NCBI GenBank assembly: GCA_036267955.1
Contig: DATAVB010000143.1
Span: forward strand, 1 to 64,000
DNA: 64,000 nucleotides
DNA from: DATAVB01 sp036267955
GTDB taxonomy: Bacteria > Actinomycetota > Actinomycetes > Mycobacteriales > QHCD01
Direction of reading: 5' to 3'
A program made the translations under genes and the position numbers. Under the pieces are notes generated by a model that saw nothing but the letters and a program-made list of their open reading frames with translations, searched no databases and was not told the origin of the DNA. Shown here in pieces: positions 7,695-14,422 of the stretch (position 1 is its first letter; the number at the start of each line of letters is the position of its first letter).

Positions 7695-8483
7695 CTAGTG
7701 GTTGGAGTCGTTCTTGCCGATGTCCGTGGCGGTGGTGCTGGCCTGCGTTTCGGCGCGGTGGGTGCCGTTGAGGCTCTCCTCGTAGCCGGAGGTGAACGGC
7801 TCCGGCTGGTTCCGTTTGGCCAGCGCGCCGACCGCCGCACCGACTCCGGCGCCGACCGCGAACACGCCGAGGACCAGCGGCCAACGCCGGTCACCGCGAG
7901 CGGCCCGCTTCACCTCGCGGGCCCGGCGGGTCGCTTCCTTCCGGTGCGGCTTGGTCGCCTTTGCCGCCTTGGCCGCGGCCTTGGCGGCCTTCTTACGGCC
8001 CGGCTTGGTCTTCTTCGCGGTCGCCGACTTCGCCGACTTCGCGGCCCTGCGGCCCTTCTTGCGGGTCGCTCCGGCCGTGCTCGCCACCGAAGCGGCGGCC
8101 GGCGCCGTCGCTTCGAGGACCGGGCCGAGCTTGTCCTTTACTGTCCCGGCAACCGCCCCGGCGGTCGGCTCCAGCCGCTGGCGGAGGATGGCCAGCAGCG
8201 CGGTTGCGGCCGGTACGGCCTTGGCCCGGACGGTCTGCCCGACGGCGACGGCCGCCGGAAGCGCGTGGTCCCGGACCGCCGGCACGGCCCTGTCCCGCAC
8301 GGTGCCGGCAAACGCGGTCGCGGTCGGGCCCGCCTTCTCCCGGACGGTGCCGACGACAGCCGCCGCGGCCGGTGCGCCCTTCTCCCGCCAGGCATCAGCC
8401 ATATCCGAGGCGGCCGAGCCGGCCGTCTCGGTCAGGCCGTGCAATGCCGGTGGTACGCGCTCAGCCAGATCGGTGCGCGACAT
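7695..8483 (-). CDS. CwsA-position membrane protein with histone H1-like Lys/Ala-rich domain
   Basis: 262 residues from ATG 8481-8483 with GGGAGG upstream; longer open frame beyond this is not needed. Layout: residues 40-125 hold four spaced repeats of the type GTVREKAGP, GTVRDRAVP, QTVRAKAVP, GTVKDKLGP; 141-200 is a Lys/Arg/Ala tract (AKSAKSATAKKTKPGRKK, AKAAAKAAKATKPHRK) like histone H1 or HupB tails; 201-222 is one membrane helix; the short tail is polar. Divergent from ppiA, as cwsA (Rv0008c) is in mycobacteria, where CwsA is a small one-helix protein acting with CrgA. Homology to CwsA is not shown by sequence here. The basic tract should lie in the cytoplasm by the positive-inside rule. 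Confidence 0.7.
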   Translation of the reverse strand: MSRTDLAERVPPALHGLTETAGSAASDMADAWREKGAPAAAAVVGTVREKAGPTATAFAGTVRDRAVPAVRDHALPAAVAVGQTVRAKAVPAATALLAILRQRLEPTAGAVAGTVKDKLGPVLEATAPAAASVASTAGATRKKGRRAAKSAKSATAKKTKPGRKKAAKAAAKAAKATKPHRKEATRRAREVKRAARGDRRWPLVLGVFAVGAGVGAAVGALAKRNQPEPFTSGYEESLNGTHRAETQASTTATDIGKNDSNH

Positions 8484-8644
8484 CAGAGTGCCTCCCGTAC
8501 TAGATCGATCACTCAGCGTAAGACCTCGGGCCGTACGCCGGTCGTTCCGACTCACTACCCTTTGTCTGTCACCGTAATCCGTTCGTGAGAGCATGGCGCT
8601 AAAGCAGCGAGCATGCCGCGCCGTCATTTTGAGGAGCCCGATCA

Positions 8645-9169
8645 GTGGCCACCGAGCAGTACGCGACCTTGCACACCAACTCCGGAGACATCGTCGTCCG
8701 GCTGTTCCCCGACCACGCGCCCAAGACGGTGCGTAACTTCGTGGAGCTCGCCAAGGGCGAGCGGGAGTGGACGGATCCCCGTACCAAGAGCAAGTCCAAC
8801 GAGCCGCTCTACGACGGCACGATCTTCCACCGGGTCATCTCCGGCTTCATGATCCAGGGCGGCGACCCGCTGGGTCAGGGCTTCGGCGGCCCGGGCTATC
8901 AGTTCGGCGACGAGTTCCACCCGGACCTGCGGTTCGACAAGCCCTACCTGCTGGCGATGGCCAACTCCGGGCCGGGCACGAACGGCTCGCAGTTCTTCAT
9001 CACGGTCGGCGTCACGCCGCACCTGAACAACAAGCACACCATCTTCGGTGAGGTGACCGACGACGCCAGCCAGAAGGTCGTCGACACCATCGCCACCACG
9101 GCGACCGACCGCTCGGACCGCCCGAAGGACGACGTCGTGATCAACTCGGTCACGATCGAGGAGCGCTGA
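8645..9169 (+). CDS. ppiA: Peptidyl-prolyl cis-trans isomerase, cyclophilin type
   Basis: 174 residues, GTG start. A complete single-domain cyclophilin: IFHRVISGFMIQGGDP carries the catalytic Arg, Phe and Gln; MANSGPGTNGSQFFITV and LNNKHTIFGEV complete the active site. There is no signal peptide, so it acts in the cytoplasm on proline bonds during folding. Position between the cwsA-like gene and crgA is as in M. tuberculosis (Rv0009). Confidence 0.95.
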   Translation: MATEQYATLHTNSGDIVVRLFPDHAPKTVRNFVELAKGEREWTDPRTKSKSNEPLYDGTIFHRVISGFMIQGGDPLGQGFGGPGYQFGDEFHPDLRFDKPYLLAMANSGPGTNGSQFFITVGVTPHLNNKHTIFGEVTDDASQKVVDTIATTATDRSDRPKDDVVINSVTIEER

Positions 9170-9210
9170 CCTCGTACGGTCAGAAGCAGGACTGGTCAGG
9201 ACGTAAGGGG

Positions 9211-10086
9211 ATGAACTACCCGGAGCAACAGCCCACAGGTTCGTCCTTCGCGGCCCGGTGCTACCGGCATTCCGACCGCGAGGCGAATGTGGGTTGCACC
9301 CGGTGTGATCGTCCCATCTGTCCGTCCTGCATGCGTGAGGCACCGGTAGGTTTCCAGTGCCCGGAATGTGTCCGCTCAACCAGTAACGCACGTCAGCCGA
9401 CGCTCCCCTACGGCGGCAGCCTGATGCGGACCGTCGGCCTGGTGACGATCGTGCTCGGCGTGCTCAACATCGTCACCTACCTCCTCACCGCGTTCACCTC
9501 ACCGAGCGGCATTCACCACAACGCGTCGTCGCGACTGTTCAGCCGGATGGTGCTCAGCCCGACGCTGGTGGCGCAGGACGGCGCGTACTGGCGGTTCATC
9601 GGGTCGGCCTTCCTGCACTACGGCTTCATTCACCTCGCGGTCAACATGATCTCGCTGGCGGTGCTCGGGCCGGCGATCGAGCGGGTCTTCGGGCACGGCC
9701 GGTTCATCGTGCTGTATTTCGTGGCGGCGCTCGGCGGCGCCACGGCGGTCTACGTCTTCGGTGATCCGATCGCAGCCACCGCCGGTGCCTCGGCCGCGAT
9801 CTTCGGCCTCTTCGGCGCCCTGGTCGTGGTGTACCGCAAGCTCGGTCTCGACATGCGGATGCTCATCCCGACGATCCTGATCAACGTCTACATCACCACC
9901 CGGATCCCGGATATCTCCTGGGTCGGCCACATCGGCGGGTTCATTGCCGGGGCAGTCGTCGCCGCCGCGCTGGTGTACGCCCCGCGGGTCAATCGGCTCA
10001 CGTACCAGATCAGCGGCGTCGCGCTGGTGATCGTCATCATGGTCGGGCTGACCGTGTGGCGCAGCAGTCAACTCGGAGCCTTCTGA
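9211..10086 (+). CDS. Rhomboid-family intramembrane serine protease with N-terminal zinc finger
   Basis: 291 residues. The N-terminus is a B-box-like zinc finger with CYRH (Cys17, His20), CTRC (Cys29, Cys32), CPSC (Cys37, Cys40) and CPEC (Cys50, Cys53). Six or seven membrane helices follow. Rhomboid residues are present: HLAVNMIS (Asn145), GASAAIFG with the presumed nucleophile Ser194, and SWVGHIGGF with His240. The usual GxSG reads GASA. Such zinc-finger rhomboids are common in actinobacteria beside ppiA. Substrates are unknown. Starts 41 bp after ppiA and is probably cotranscribed. Confidence 0.88.
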   Translation: MNYPEQQPTGSSFAARCYRHSDREANVGCTRCDRPICPSCMREAPVGFQCPECVRSTSNARQPTLPYGGSLMRTVGLVTIVLGVLNIVTYLLTAFTSPSGIHHNASSRLFSRMVLSPTLVAQDGAYWRFIGSAFLHYGFIHLAVNMISLAVLGPAIERVFGHGRFIVLYFVAALGGATAVYVFGDPIAATAGASAAIFGLFGALVVVYRKLGLDMRMLIPTILINVYITTRIPDISWVGHIGGFIAGAVVAAALVYAPRVNRLTYQISGVALVIVIMVGLTVWRSSQLGAF

Positions 10087-10160
10087 GTCAACTCGTTCGG
10101 TACTCGTTCGGTCACGGCGGAAAGCGTACGATCGGCGCATAGGCTACCGAGGAGTAACTT

Positions 10161-11327
10161 ATGCGCGACGCGGTCATCGTCGAGGCGGTCCGGACGCCGG
10201 TCGGAAAGCGAAACGGGGCGCTCTCCGGCGTACATCCGGTTGATCTGTCGGCCCTGGTGCTCACCGAACTCGTCGAGCGGACCGGGCTGGACCCGGCGCT
10301 GGTCGACGATGTGATGTGGGGCTGCGTCAGCCAGGTCGGCGAGCAGTCGTGGAACATCGGGCGCAATGCCGTGCTCGCGGCCGGCTGGCCGGAGTCGGTG
10401 CCCGGCACCACCATCGACCGCCAGTGCGGCTCCTCACAGCAGGCGGTGCACTCGGCGGCGGCCGCGGTGATCAGCGGTCAGGCCGAGATCGTGGTGGCCG
10501 GCGGAGTCGAGTCGATGAGCCGGGTGCCGATGGGATCGCCGGCGGCTCAGGGGCCGGGCCAGCCGTTCGGTCCGGCGATGACCGCCCGGTACGCCGGGAT
10601 CGCCTTCAATCAGGGCGTCGGCGCCGAACAGATCGCGCAGCGCTGGGGGCTCAGCCGGAGCCAGCTCGACGAGTTCGCCCTCGGCTCGCACGCCAAAGCC
10701 GCCGCAGCACAGGATTCCGGAGCTTTCGACGCCGAACTGGTCGGGGTGAAGACCGAGGACGGATCGGTCGTCTCCACCGACGAGGGCGTTCGGCGCGGCG
10801 GGACGGTGGAGTCGCTGGCTGCTCTGAAGACGCCGTTCGCCGAGGACGGCGTGGTCACCGCCGGCAACGCCTCCCAGATCTCCGACGGCGCGGCCGCCCT
10901 GCTGGTCACCACGTCGGACCGGGCCACGGAGCTCGGTCTGACACCGCTGGTCCGGATTTACGCGGCAACCGTCGCCGCTGACGATCCGGTGATCATGTTG
11001 ACCGCCCCCATTCCGGCCACCGCAAAGGTCTTGGCCAAGGCCGGGCTGTCGATCGACGACATGGGTGTGTGCGAGGTCAACGAAGCGTTCGCCTCGGTAC
11101 CGCTGGCCTGGCTTGCCGAGACCGGAGCCGACCCGGGCCGACTCAATCCGCGCGGTGGCGCCGTGGCGCTCGGTCACCCGCTCGGTGGTTCCGGCGCCCG
11201 GCTGATGACGACCCTCGTGCATCACATGGTCGACACCCGGTGCAGCTATGGCCTGCAGACGATGTGCGAGGGCGGTGGGATGGCGAACGCGACCATTCTT
11301 GAGCGGTTGGCCTCGCGCCGCTCCTGA
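10161..11327 (+). CDS. Thiolase (acetyl-CoA C-acyltransferase)
   Basis: 388 residues, ATG 10161 behind GAGGAG. Thiolase landmarks are complete: nucleophilic Cys89 in DRQCGSS, NEAFA, the GHPLGGSGAR histidine loop, and the second cysteine in QTMCEGGGMANA near the C-terminus. It catalyses the thiolytic or condensing step between acetyl-CoA and acyl-CoA, in beta-oxidation or acetoacetyl-CoA formation. No hydratase or dehydrogenase gene is adjacent, so the pathway is not set by context. It lies inside the division-gene order, separating the rhomboid gene from crgA. Confidence 0.92.
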   Translation: MRDAVIVEAVRTPVGKRNGALSGVHPVDLSALVLTELVERTGLDPALVDDVMWGCVSQVGEQSWNIGRNAVLAAGWPESVPGTTIDRQCGSSQQAVHSAAAAVISGQAEIVVAGGVESMSRVPMGSPAAQGPGQPFGPAMTARYAGIAFNQGVGAEQIAQRWGLSRSQLDEFALGSHAKAAAAQDSGAFDAELVGVKTEDGSVVSTDEGVRRGGTVESLAALKTPFAEDGVVTAGNASQISDGAAALLVTTSDRATELGLTPLVRIYAATVAADDPVIMLTAPIPATAKVLAKAGLSIDDMGVCEVNEAFASVPLAWLAETGADPGRLNPRGGAVALGHPLGGSGARLMTTLVHHMVDTRCSYGLQTMCEGGGMANATILERLASRRS

Positions 11328-11380
11328 TGGCGGGCGGCCGATCGGCTGATCCGACGCCGGGCGCGGGCGTACTCAACCGA

Positions 11381-11436
11381 GTTATCCACAGTGTGGATAA
11401 CCGCTGGGGATGAATGACATCGGTGTATTTTCGCGG
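11381..11436. repeat. DnaA-box palindrome unit, copy 1
   Basis: TTATCCACA at 11382-11390 and its inverse TGTGGATAA at 11392-11400 form a perfect 21-bp palindrome around one central G. It is followed by CGCTGGGGATGA. Both nonamers match the actinobacterial DnaA consensus TT(A/G)TCCACA exactly. The unit is about 82% identical over 56 bp to copy 2. A DnaA-binding site is inferred from the consensus. Confidence 0.75.
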
Positions 11437-11673
11437 TAATGCGTGGCAGCGGATCTGCCTACGCCGACGTCGATTCAACAGACATCAGCGGGAGACCCGC
11501 GCAGCCCAACCCGATCGGAACGTCCCGATCGAGGGGTACGGGCAGAGCGTAACCAGCGTTCGGCACTGGGTCACCATCTTTGTGAAGAATTTTCGTGACG
11601 TTGCCGACAACGCCGTCCGATTGATGCCGGCAGCCTGTCGACGATGCGAGCGGGCCCGGGCTATCGGACCATA

Positions 11674-11729
11674 GTTATCCACAGTGTGGATAACCCCTGG
11701 GGACAAACTACATTCGTGTGTTTCCGCAG
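11674..11729. repeat. DnaA-box palindrome unit, copy 2
   Basis: The same 21-bp palindrome (11674-11694) as copy 1, 293 bp downstream, followed by CCCTGGGGACAA, which itself resembles a third, degenerate box in the TGTGGACAA orientation. About 10 mismatches in 56 bp separate the copies, all outside the palindrome, which suggests selection on the boxes. Confidence 0.75.
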
Positions 11730-11789
11730 GTCGGCGGCGTGTGGTCGGTATTGCACGCAAGCCTTACAGGGCTGGAAATCTCGCTGACC

Positions 11790-11798
11790 TGTGGACAA
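11790..11798 (-). promoter_or_regulatory. Consensus DnaA box
   Basis: TGTGGACAA on the plus strand is the exact inverse of TTGTCCACA, the preferred high-GC DnaA nonamer. It lies 96 bp past the second palindrome. Confidence 0.6.
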
Positions 11799-11805
11799 CC
11801 AAGTG

Positions 11806-11837
11806 AAAAGCCCACCGACCGGGGTCGGTGGGCTTTT
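11806..11837. terminator. Strong bidirectional hairpin terminator
   Basis: A perfect 15-bp stem (11806-11820 with 11823-11837) with a 2-base gap; AAAAGCCCACC on one side and GGTGGGCTTTT on the other give a T-run in both directions. It ends crgA transcription (minus strand, stop at 11923) and could also stop reading from the thiolase side. Confidence 0.88.
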
Positions 11838-11922
11838 GGTGGCACCTTGATGGTGCTGTGAGCTGACGGTTCAGGTCAACTGTGGTTTCGGGTCGCTGGG
11901 GTTCGGGTCGCTGGGGTTCAGA

Positions 11923-12192
11923 TCAGCGCCAGCGGACGGCCATGCCCAAGCCGCCGATCATCAGCCCGAAGCCGACGGCGAAGTTCCAGTTGCCCAGCGA
12001 GCGGATACCGGCCAGGTTGGGCGCCAGATAGTTCAGGACGATGTAGGCCAGACCAAGCAACATCAGGACGACCATCGTGACCGGGTACCACGTCGGGCTC
12101 GGACCCTTCCGCTTCGCCTGCGTGGCTGCCGTGGGCAGCACGTTGGCCGGCGGGGTGTAGACCGCCTTCTTGCGGACCTTGGACTTAGGCAC
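11923..12192 (-). CDS. crgA: Cell division protein CrgA
   Basis: 89 residues from GTG 12192, four bases after AGGAGGG; the frame extends further upstream but MPKSKVRKK is the conserved CrgA start. It has a basic cytoplasmic N-terminus and two membrane helices: TWYPVTMVVLMLLGLAYIVL and a C-terminal FAVGFGLMIGGLGMAV, with NYLAPNLAGIRSLGNWN between them. CrgA is an actinobacterial integral membrane protein that joins the divisome (FtsZ, FtsQ, FtsI, and CwsA in mycobacteria) and controls septation. Transcribed alone, away from the sortase gene. Confidence 0.95.
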   Translation of the reverse strand: MPKSKVRKKAVYTPPANVLPTAATQAKRKGPSPTWYPVTMVVLMLLGLAYIVLNYLAPNLAGIRSLGNWNFAVGFGLMIGGLGMAVRWR

Positions 12193-12333
12193 CGGACCCT
12201 CCTTGTCATACGCTCCGTGCCGCACAGCCTAGACGGCCCCGCTGTGGTCCCGCAGGCTGTGTACCCTCAGCGCACCGGGCTGAGGGCCGCCGGCGCGGCC
12301 ATTTAACGGTGTGGCGCGACCTTCGGCGCAATG

Positions 12334-12385
12334 ACTCGATCCGGGGACTCGATCCGGGGACTCGTTCCAGGGACTCGTTGTAGGC
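12334..12385. repeat. Four tandem 13-bp repeats upstream of the sortase gene
   Basis: Units ACTCGATCCGGGG at 12334-12346 and 12347-12359 are identical, followed by the decayed ACTCGTTCCAGGG (12360-12372) and ACTCGTTGTAGGC (12373-12385). They lie 90-140 bp upstream of the sortase start, in the crgA/sortase divergent gap. They may be an operator array or simple slippage. Confidence 0.7.
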
Positions 12386-12474
12386 AGGGGGTCATTCTCC
12401 GTCAGTGGCTGTTGCCGCGTACGGTTTCCGCGGTCCCTTCGTTATGACGGGCCGGAGCAGCGGGGAACGATGTG

Positions 12475-13416
12475 ATGAGTTCGGACCAGACCGGCCGGCA
12501 TGCCGTGCCGGATACCCGTGCCGCCGATGACTTGGCCGATGACTTGGCCGATGACACTGCCGACCGTACGGCTGATGGGGCCACACCAGACCCGGCAGTG
12601 CCACCGGCGGGAGGCGACGAGCCGGCGGGTCATGACGCTGCGGGCAGGCACTCCAAGCCGGAGCAGACCCTCGCCGACCGGGCCCGGACCGCGGTCCGCG
12701 GCATCGGGCAGACCTCGATCACCCTCGGCGTGGTGATCCTGCTTTTCGTCGTTTACGAACTGTGGTTCACCGATTTCATCAACGCCGGTGAGCAGAAGAG
12801 CGCCACGAACAAACTGGAAAAGGCCTGGGGTTCCGGTGACGACCCACTGGTCGGCAGCGGTCAGCCTGGCGACAAGGTCCAGTCGATTCCGCTGGGCACC
12901 GGCATCGCGATCATTCGCATCCCCCGGCTGGGGCTGGACTACGCCCGCACCGTGGTGGAGGGCACCAATGCCGACGATCTCGACATCGGCCCCGGTCACT
13001 ACACGAACTCGGCGTTGCCGGGGCAGAAGGGCAACCTCGCCATCGCCGGACACCGGGTCGGCAAGGGCAGCCCCTTCCTGGATCTGGACAAGCTACTACC
13101 CGGCGACGCGATCGTGATCGAGACAAAGACGTCCTGGTTCACCTACCGGGTGCTCGGCGACAAGGCGAACGGCAGCTTCACCCAGGGCACGCCGGAGGGC
13201 ATTCCGGGCCGGGAGATCGTCGATCCCAGCGATGTCAAGGTGGTGGCGCCAGTGCCGGACCACATCGGCGAGACGCCCAGCCAGGCGATGATCACCCTCA
13301 CCACGTGCCACCCGAAGTTCTCCGCCCATCAGCGGATGATCATCCACGGCGTGCTCGAGGGGAAGCCGCGGCCGCGGTCCGCCGGGCTTCCGCACGCTCT
13401 GCGGACCCAACCGTGA
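12475..13416 (+). CDS. Class E sortase
   Basis: ATG 12475 is 7 bases behind GGGGAA; GTG 12472 is possible. The residue numbers here count from GTG 12472 (one extra residue). An acidic N-terminal tail with a 4-residue repeat (DDLADDLADDTA, 12-bp DNA repeats) is followed by one membrane helix (about 82-100) and a sortase barrel. The catalytic triad is His194 (IAGHRV), Cys279 (TLTTCHP) and Arg288. Class E sortases of high-GC Gram-positives join surface proteins bearing LAxTG-type signals to the peptidoglycan. The next gene is a tiny membrane protein 35 bp downstream, probably cotranscribed. Confidence 0.9.
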   Translation: MSSDQTGRHAVPDTRAADDLADDLADDTADRTADGATPDPAVPPAGGDEPAGHDAAGRHSKPEQTLADRARTAVRGIGQTSITLGVVILLFVVYELWFTDFINAGEQKSATNKLEKAWGSGDDPLVGSGQPGDKVQSIPLGTGIAIIRIPRLGLDYARTVVEGTNADDLDIGPGHYTNSALPGQKGNLAIAGHRVGKGSPFLDLDKLLPGDAIVIETKTSWFTYRVLGDKANGSFTQGTPEGIPGREIVDPSDVKVVAPVPDHIGETPSQAMITLTTCHPKFSAHQRMIIHGVLEGKPRPRSAGLPHALRTQP

Positions 13417-13451
13417 CCCGCCGCCCGTTCGACTCCCGGGAGGGATAGCGC

Positions 13452-13610
13452 GTGTATACCTGGCTCTGGCACAAGCTTCCCGGCGGACTTCCCGGCAAGC
13501 TCGCCGGTTGTACGGTGCTGCTGCTCGCGGTGGTCGCGCTGTTGTTCTTCGTCGTGTTTCCCTGGGTCGATCCGCGCCTGCCGTTCAACCAGGTCACAAT
13601 TAACCAATGA
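13452..13610 (+). CDS. Small one-helix membrane protein between sortase and PabA
   Basis: 52 residues from GTG 13452 to TGA 13608-13610. It reads MYTWLWHKLPGGLPGKLAG, then a hydrophobic helix (CTVLLLAVVALLFFVVFP), then WVDPRLPFNQVTINQ outside. Its stop overlaps the next start in ATGA (13607-13610), so translation is coupled to the glutaminase gene. It has hallmarks of a real gene: a tight fit between two genes, GC3-rich codons, and a clear membrane topology with an aromatic belt. Function unknown. Confidence 0.8.
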   Translation: MYTWLWHKLPGGLPGKLAGCTVLLLAVVALLFFVVFPWVDPRLPFNQVTINQ

Positions 13611-14281
13611 GCCCGCAACCAATGAGCCCAGATCTGGTGCAGACACCCGTACGAATAATGGTTGTCGACAACTACGACAGCTTCGTCTACAACCTCGTGC
13701 ACTACCTGGCGCAGCTCGGCGCGGAGTGCGAGGTGCGGCGCAACGACGCCGTGACCACGGACGAGCTCGCCGGTTTCGACGGCGTGCTGCTCAGTCCCGG
13801 ACCGGGTACGCCCGAGGCGGCCGGGGTCAGCGTTGAGATGGTGCACGCCTGCGCTGCGCGGCGGCTGCCGCTGCTGGGTGTCTGCCTGGGACACCAGGCG
13901 ATCGCCGTCGCCTATGGCGGCACGGTCAACCGGGCGCCGGAACTGTTGCACGGCAAGGTCAGCGACGTGCTGCACAACGGCGCCGGCGTGCTCGCCGGGC
14001 TGCCCAACCCGTTCACCGCGACGCGGTACCACTCACTGGCCGCGGTCGAGTCGACCCTGCCGGCCGAGCTCGAGGTGACCGGCCGGACCGCGTCCGGTGT
14101 GGTGATGGCCGCCCGGCACCGCGAGCTGCCGATCGAGGGGGTGCAGTTCCACCCCGAGTCGATCCTCACCGAGGCCGGGCATGTGCTGCTGGCCAACTGG
14201 CTCGCCGTCGTCGGTGACCCGACCGCCCGAGAGAAGGCGCCCGCCCTCGCCGCGGCGGTCGCCCAGCTGCAGACCTCCTGA
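13607..14281 (+). CDS. Aminodeoxychorismate/anthranilate synthase glutamine amidotransferase component
   Basis: 224 residues, ATG overlapping the previous stop. A class I glutaminase with IMVVDNYDSFVYNLVHYL, LLSPGPGTPE, nucleophile Cys93 in GVCLGHQAI, and His182/Glu184 in FHPESI. It releases ammonia from glutamine for the chorismate-converting subunit (PabB or TrpE); this is the trpG/pabA of the pknB cluster (Rv0013 equivalent). A partner subunit gene is not nearby, so folate versus tryptophan use is undecided. The true start might be a few codons later, before VRIMVVDN. Confidence 0.93.
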   Translation: MSPQPMSPDLVQTPVRIMVVDNYDSFVYNLVHYLAQLGAECEVRRNDAVTTDELAGFDGVLLSPGPGTPEAAGVSVEMVHACAARRLPLLGVCLGHQAIAVAYGGTVNRAPELLHGKVSDVLHNGAGVLAGLPNPFTATRYHSLAAVESTLPAELEVTGRTASGVVMAARHRELPIEGVQFHPESILTEAGHVLLANWLAVVGDPTAREKAPALAAAVAQLQTS

Positions 14282-14325
14282 GGTAAATCCCGCTGGCGCA
14301 CGACCCGCGGCCCCCGCGCCCAACC

Positions 14326-14395
14326 GTGATCATGAAGTTCCCGGCGCATCCCTTGGCGTGTCGCCGGAGTGTCGCGTTGGAAACTTCATGATCAC
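14326..14395. repeat. Intergenic palindrome, family A copy 1
   Basis: Arms GTGATCATGAAGTT (14326-14339) and AACTTCATGATCAC (14382-14395) are exact 14-bp inverse repeats enclosing a 42-base centre that includes a smaller CCGGCG/CGCCGG stem and GTGTCGC words. It lies between the convergent pabA-like gene and pknB. The same arms recur at 49029-49100. Confidence 0.85.
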
Positions 14396-14422
14396 CGCGA
14401 GGCGCGGCGTCGTTCTCTGCTT

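Larger units (their letters stand above)
11328..11922. other. 595-bp intergenic region with DnaA-box palindromes
   Basis: No convincing gene lies between the thiolase and crgA; open frames on either strand are short and lack ribosome sites. The region holds two copies of a 56-bp unit containing a perfect inverted pair of DnaA boxes, one further box, and a strong hairpin terminator, each listed separately. Confidence 0.7.

Noticed and set aside
11414..11760. Short frames inside the DnaA-box region on both strands
   Set aside because: They cross the repeated palindrome units, lack ribosome sites and give peptides with no motif.
12526..12561. 12-bp repeats as a possible CRISPR-like or regulatory array
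   Set aside because: They are in frame inside the sortase N-terminal tail (DDLA units), without spacers.
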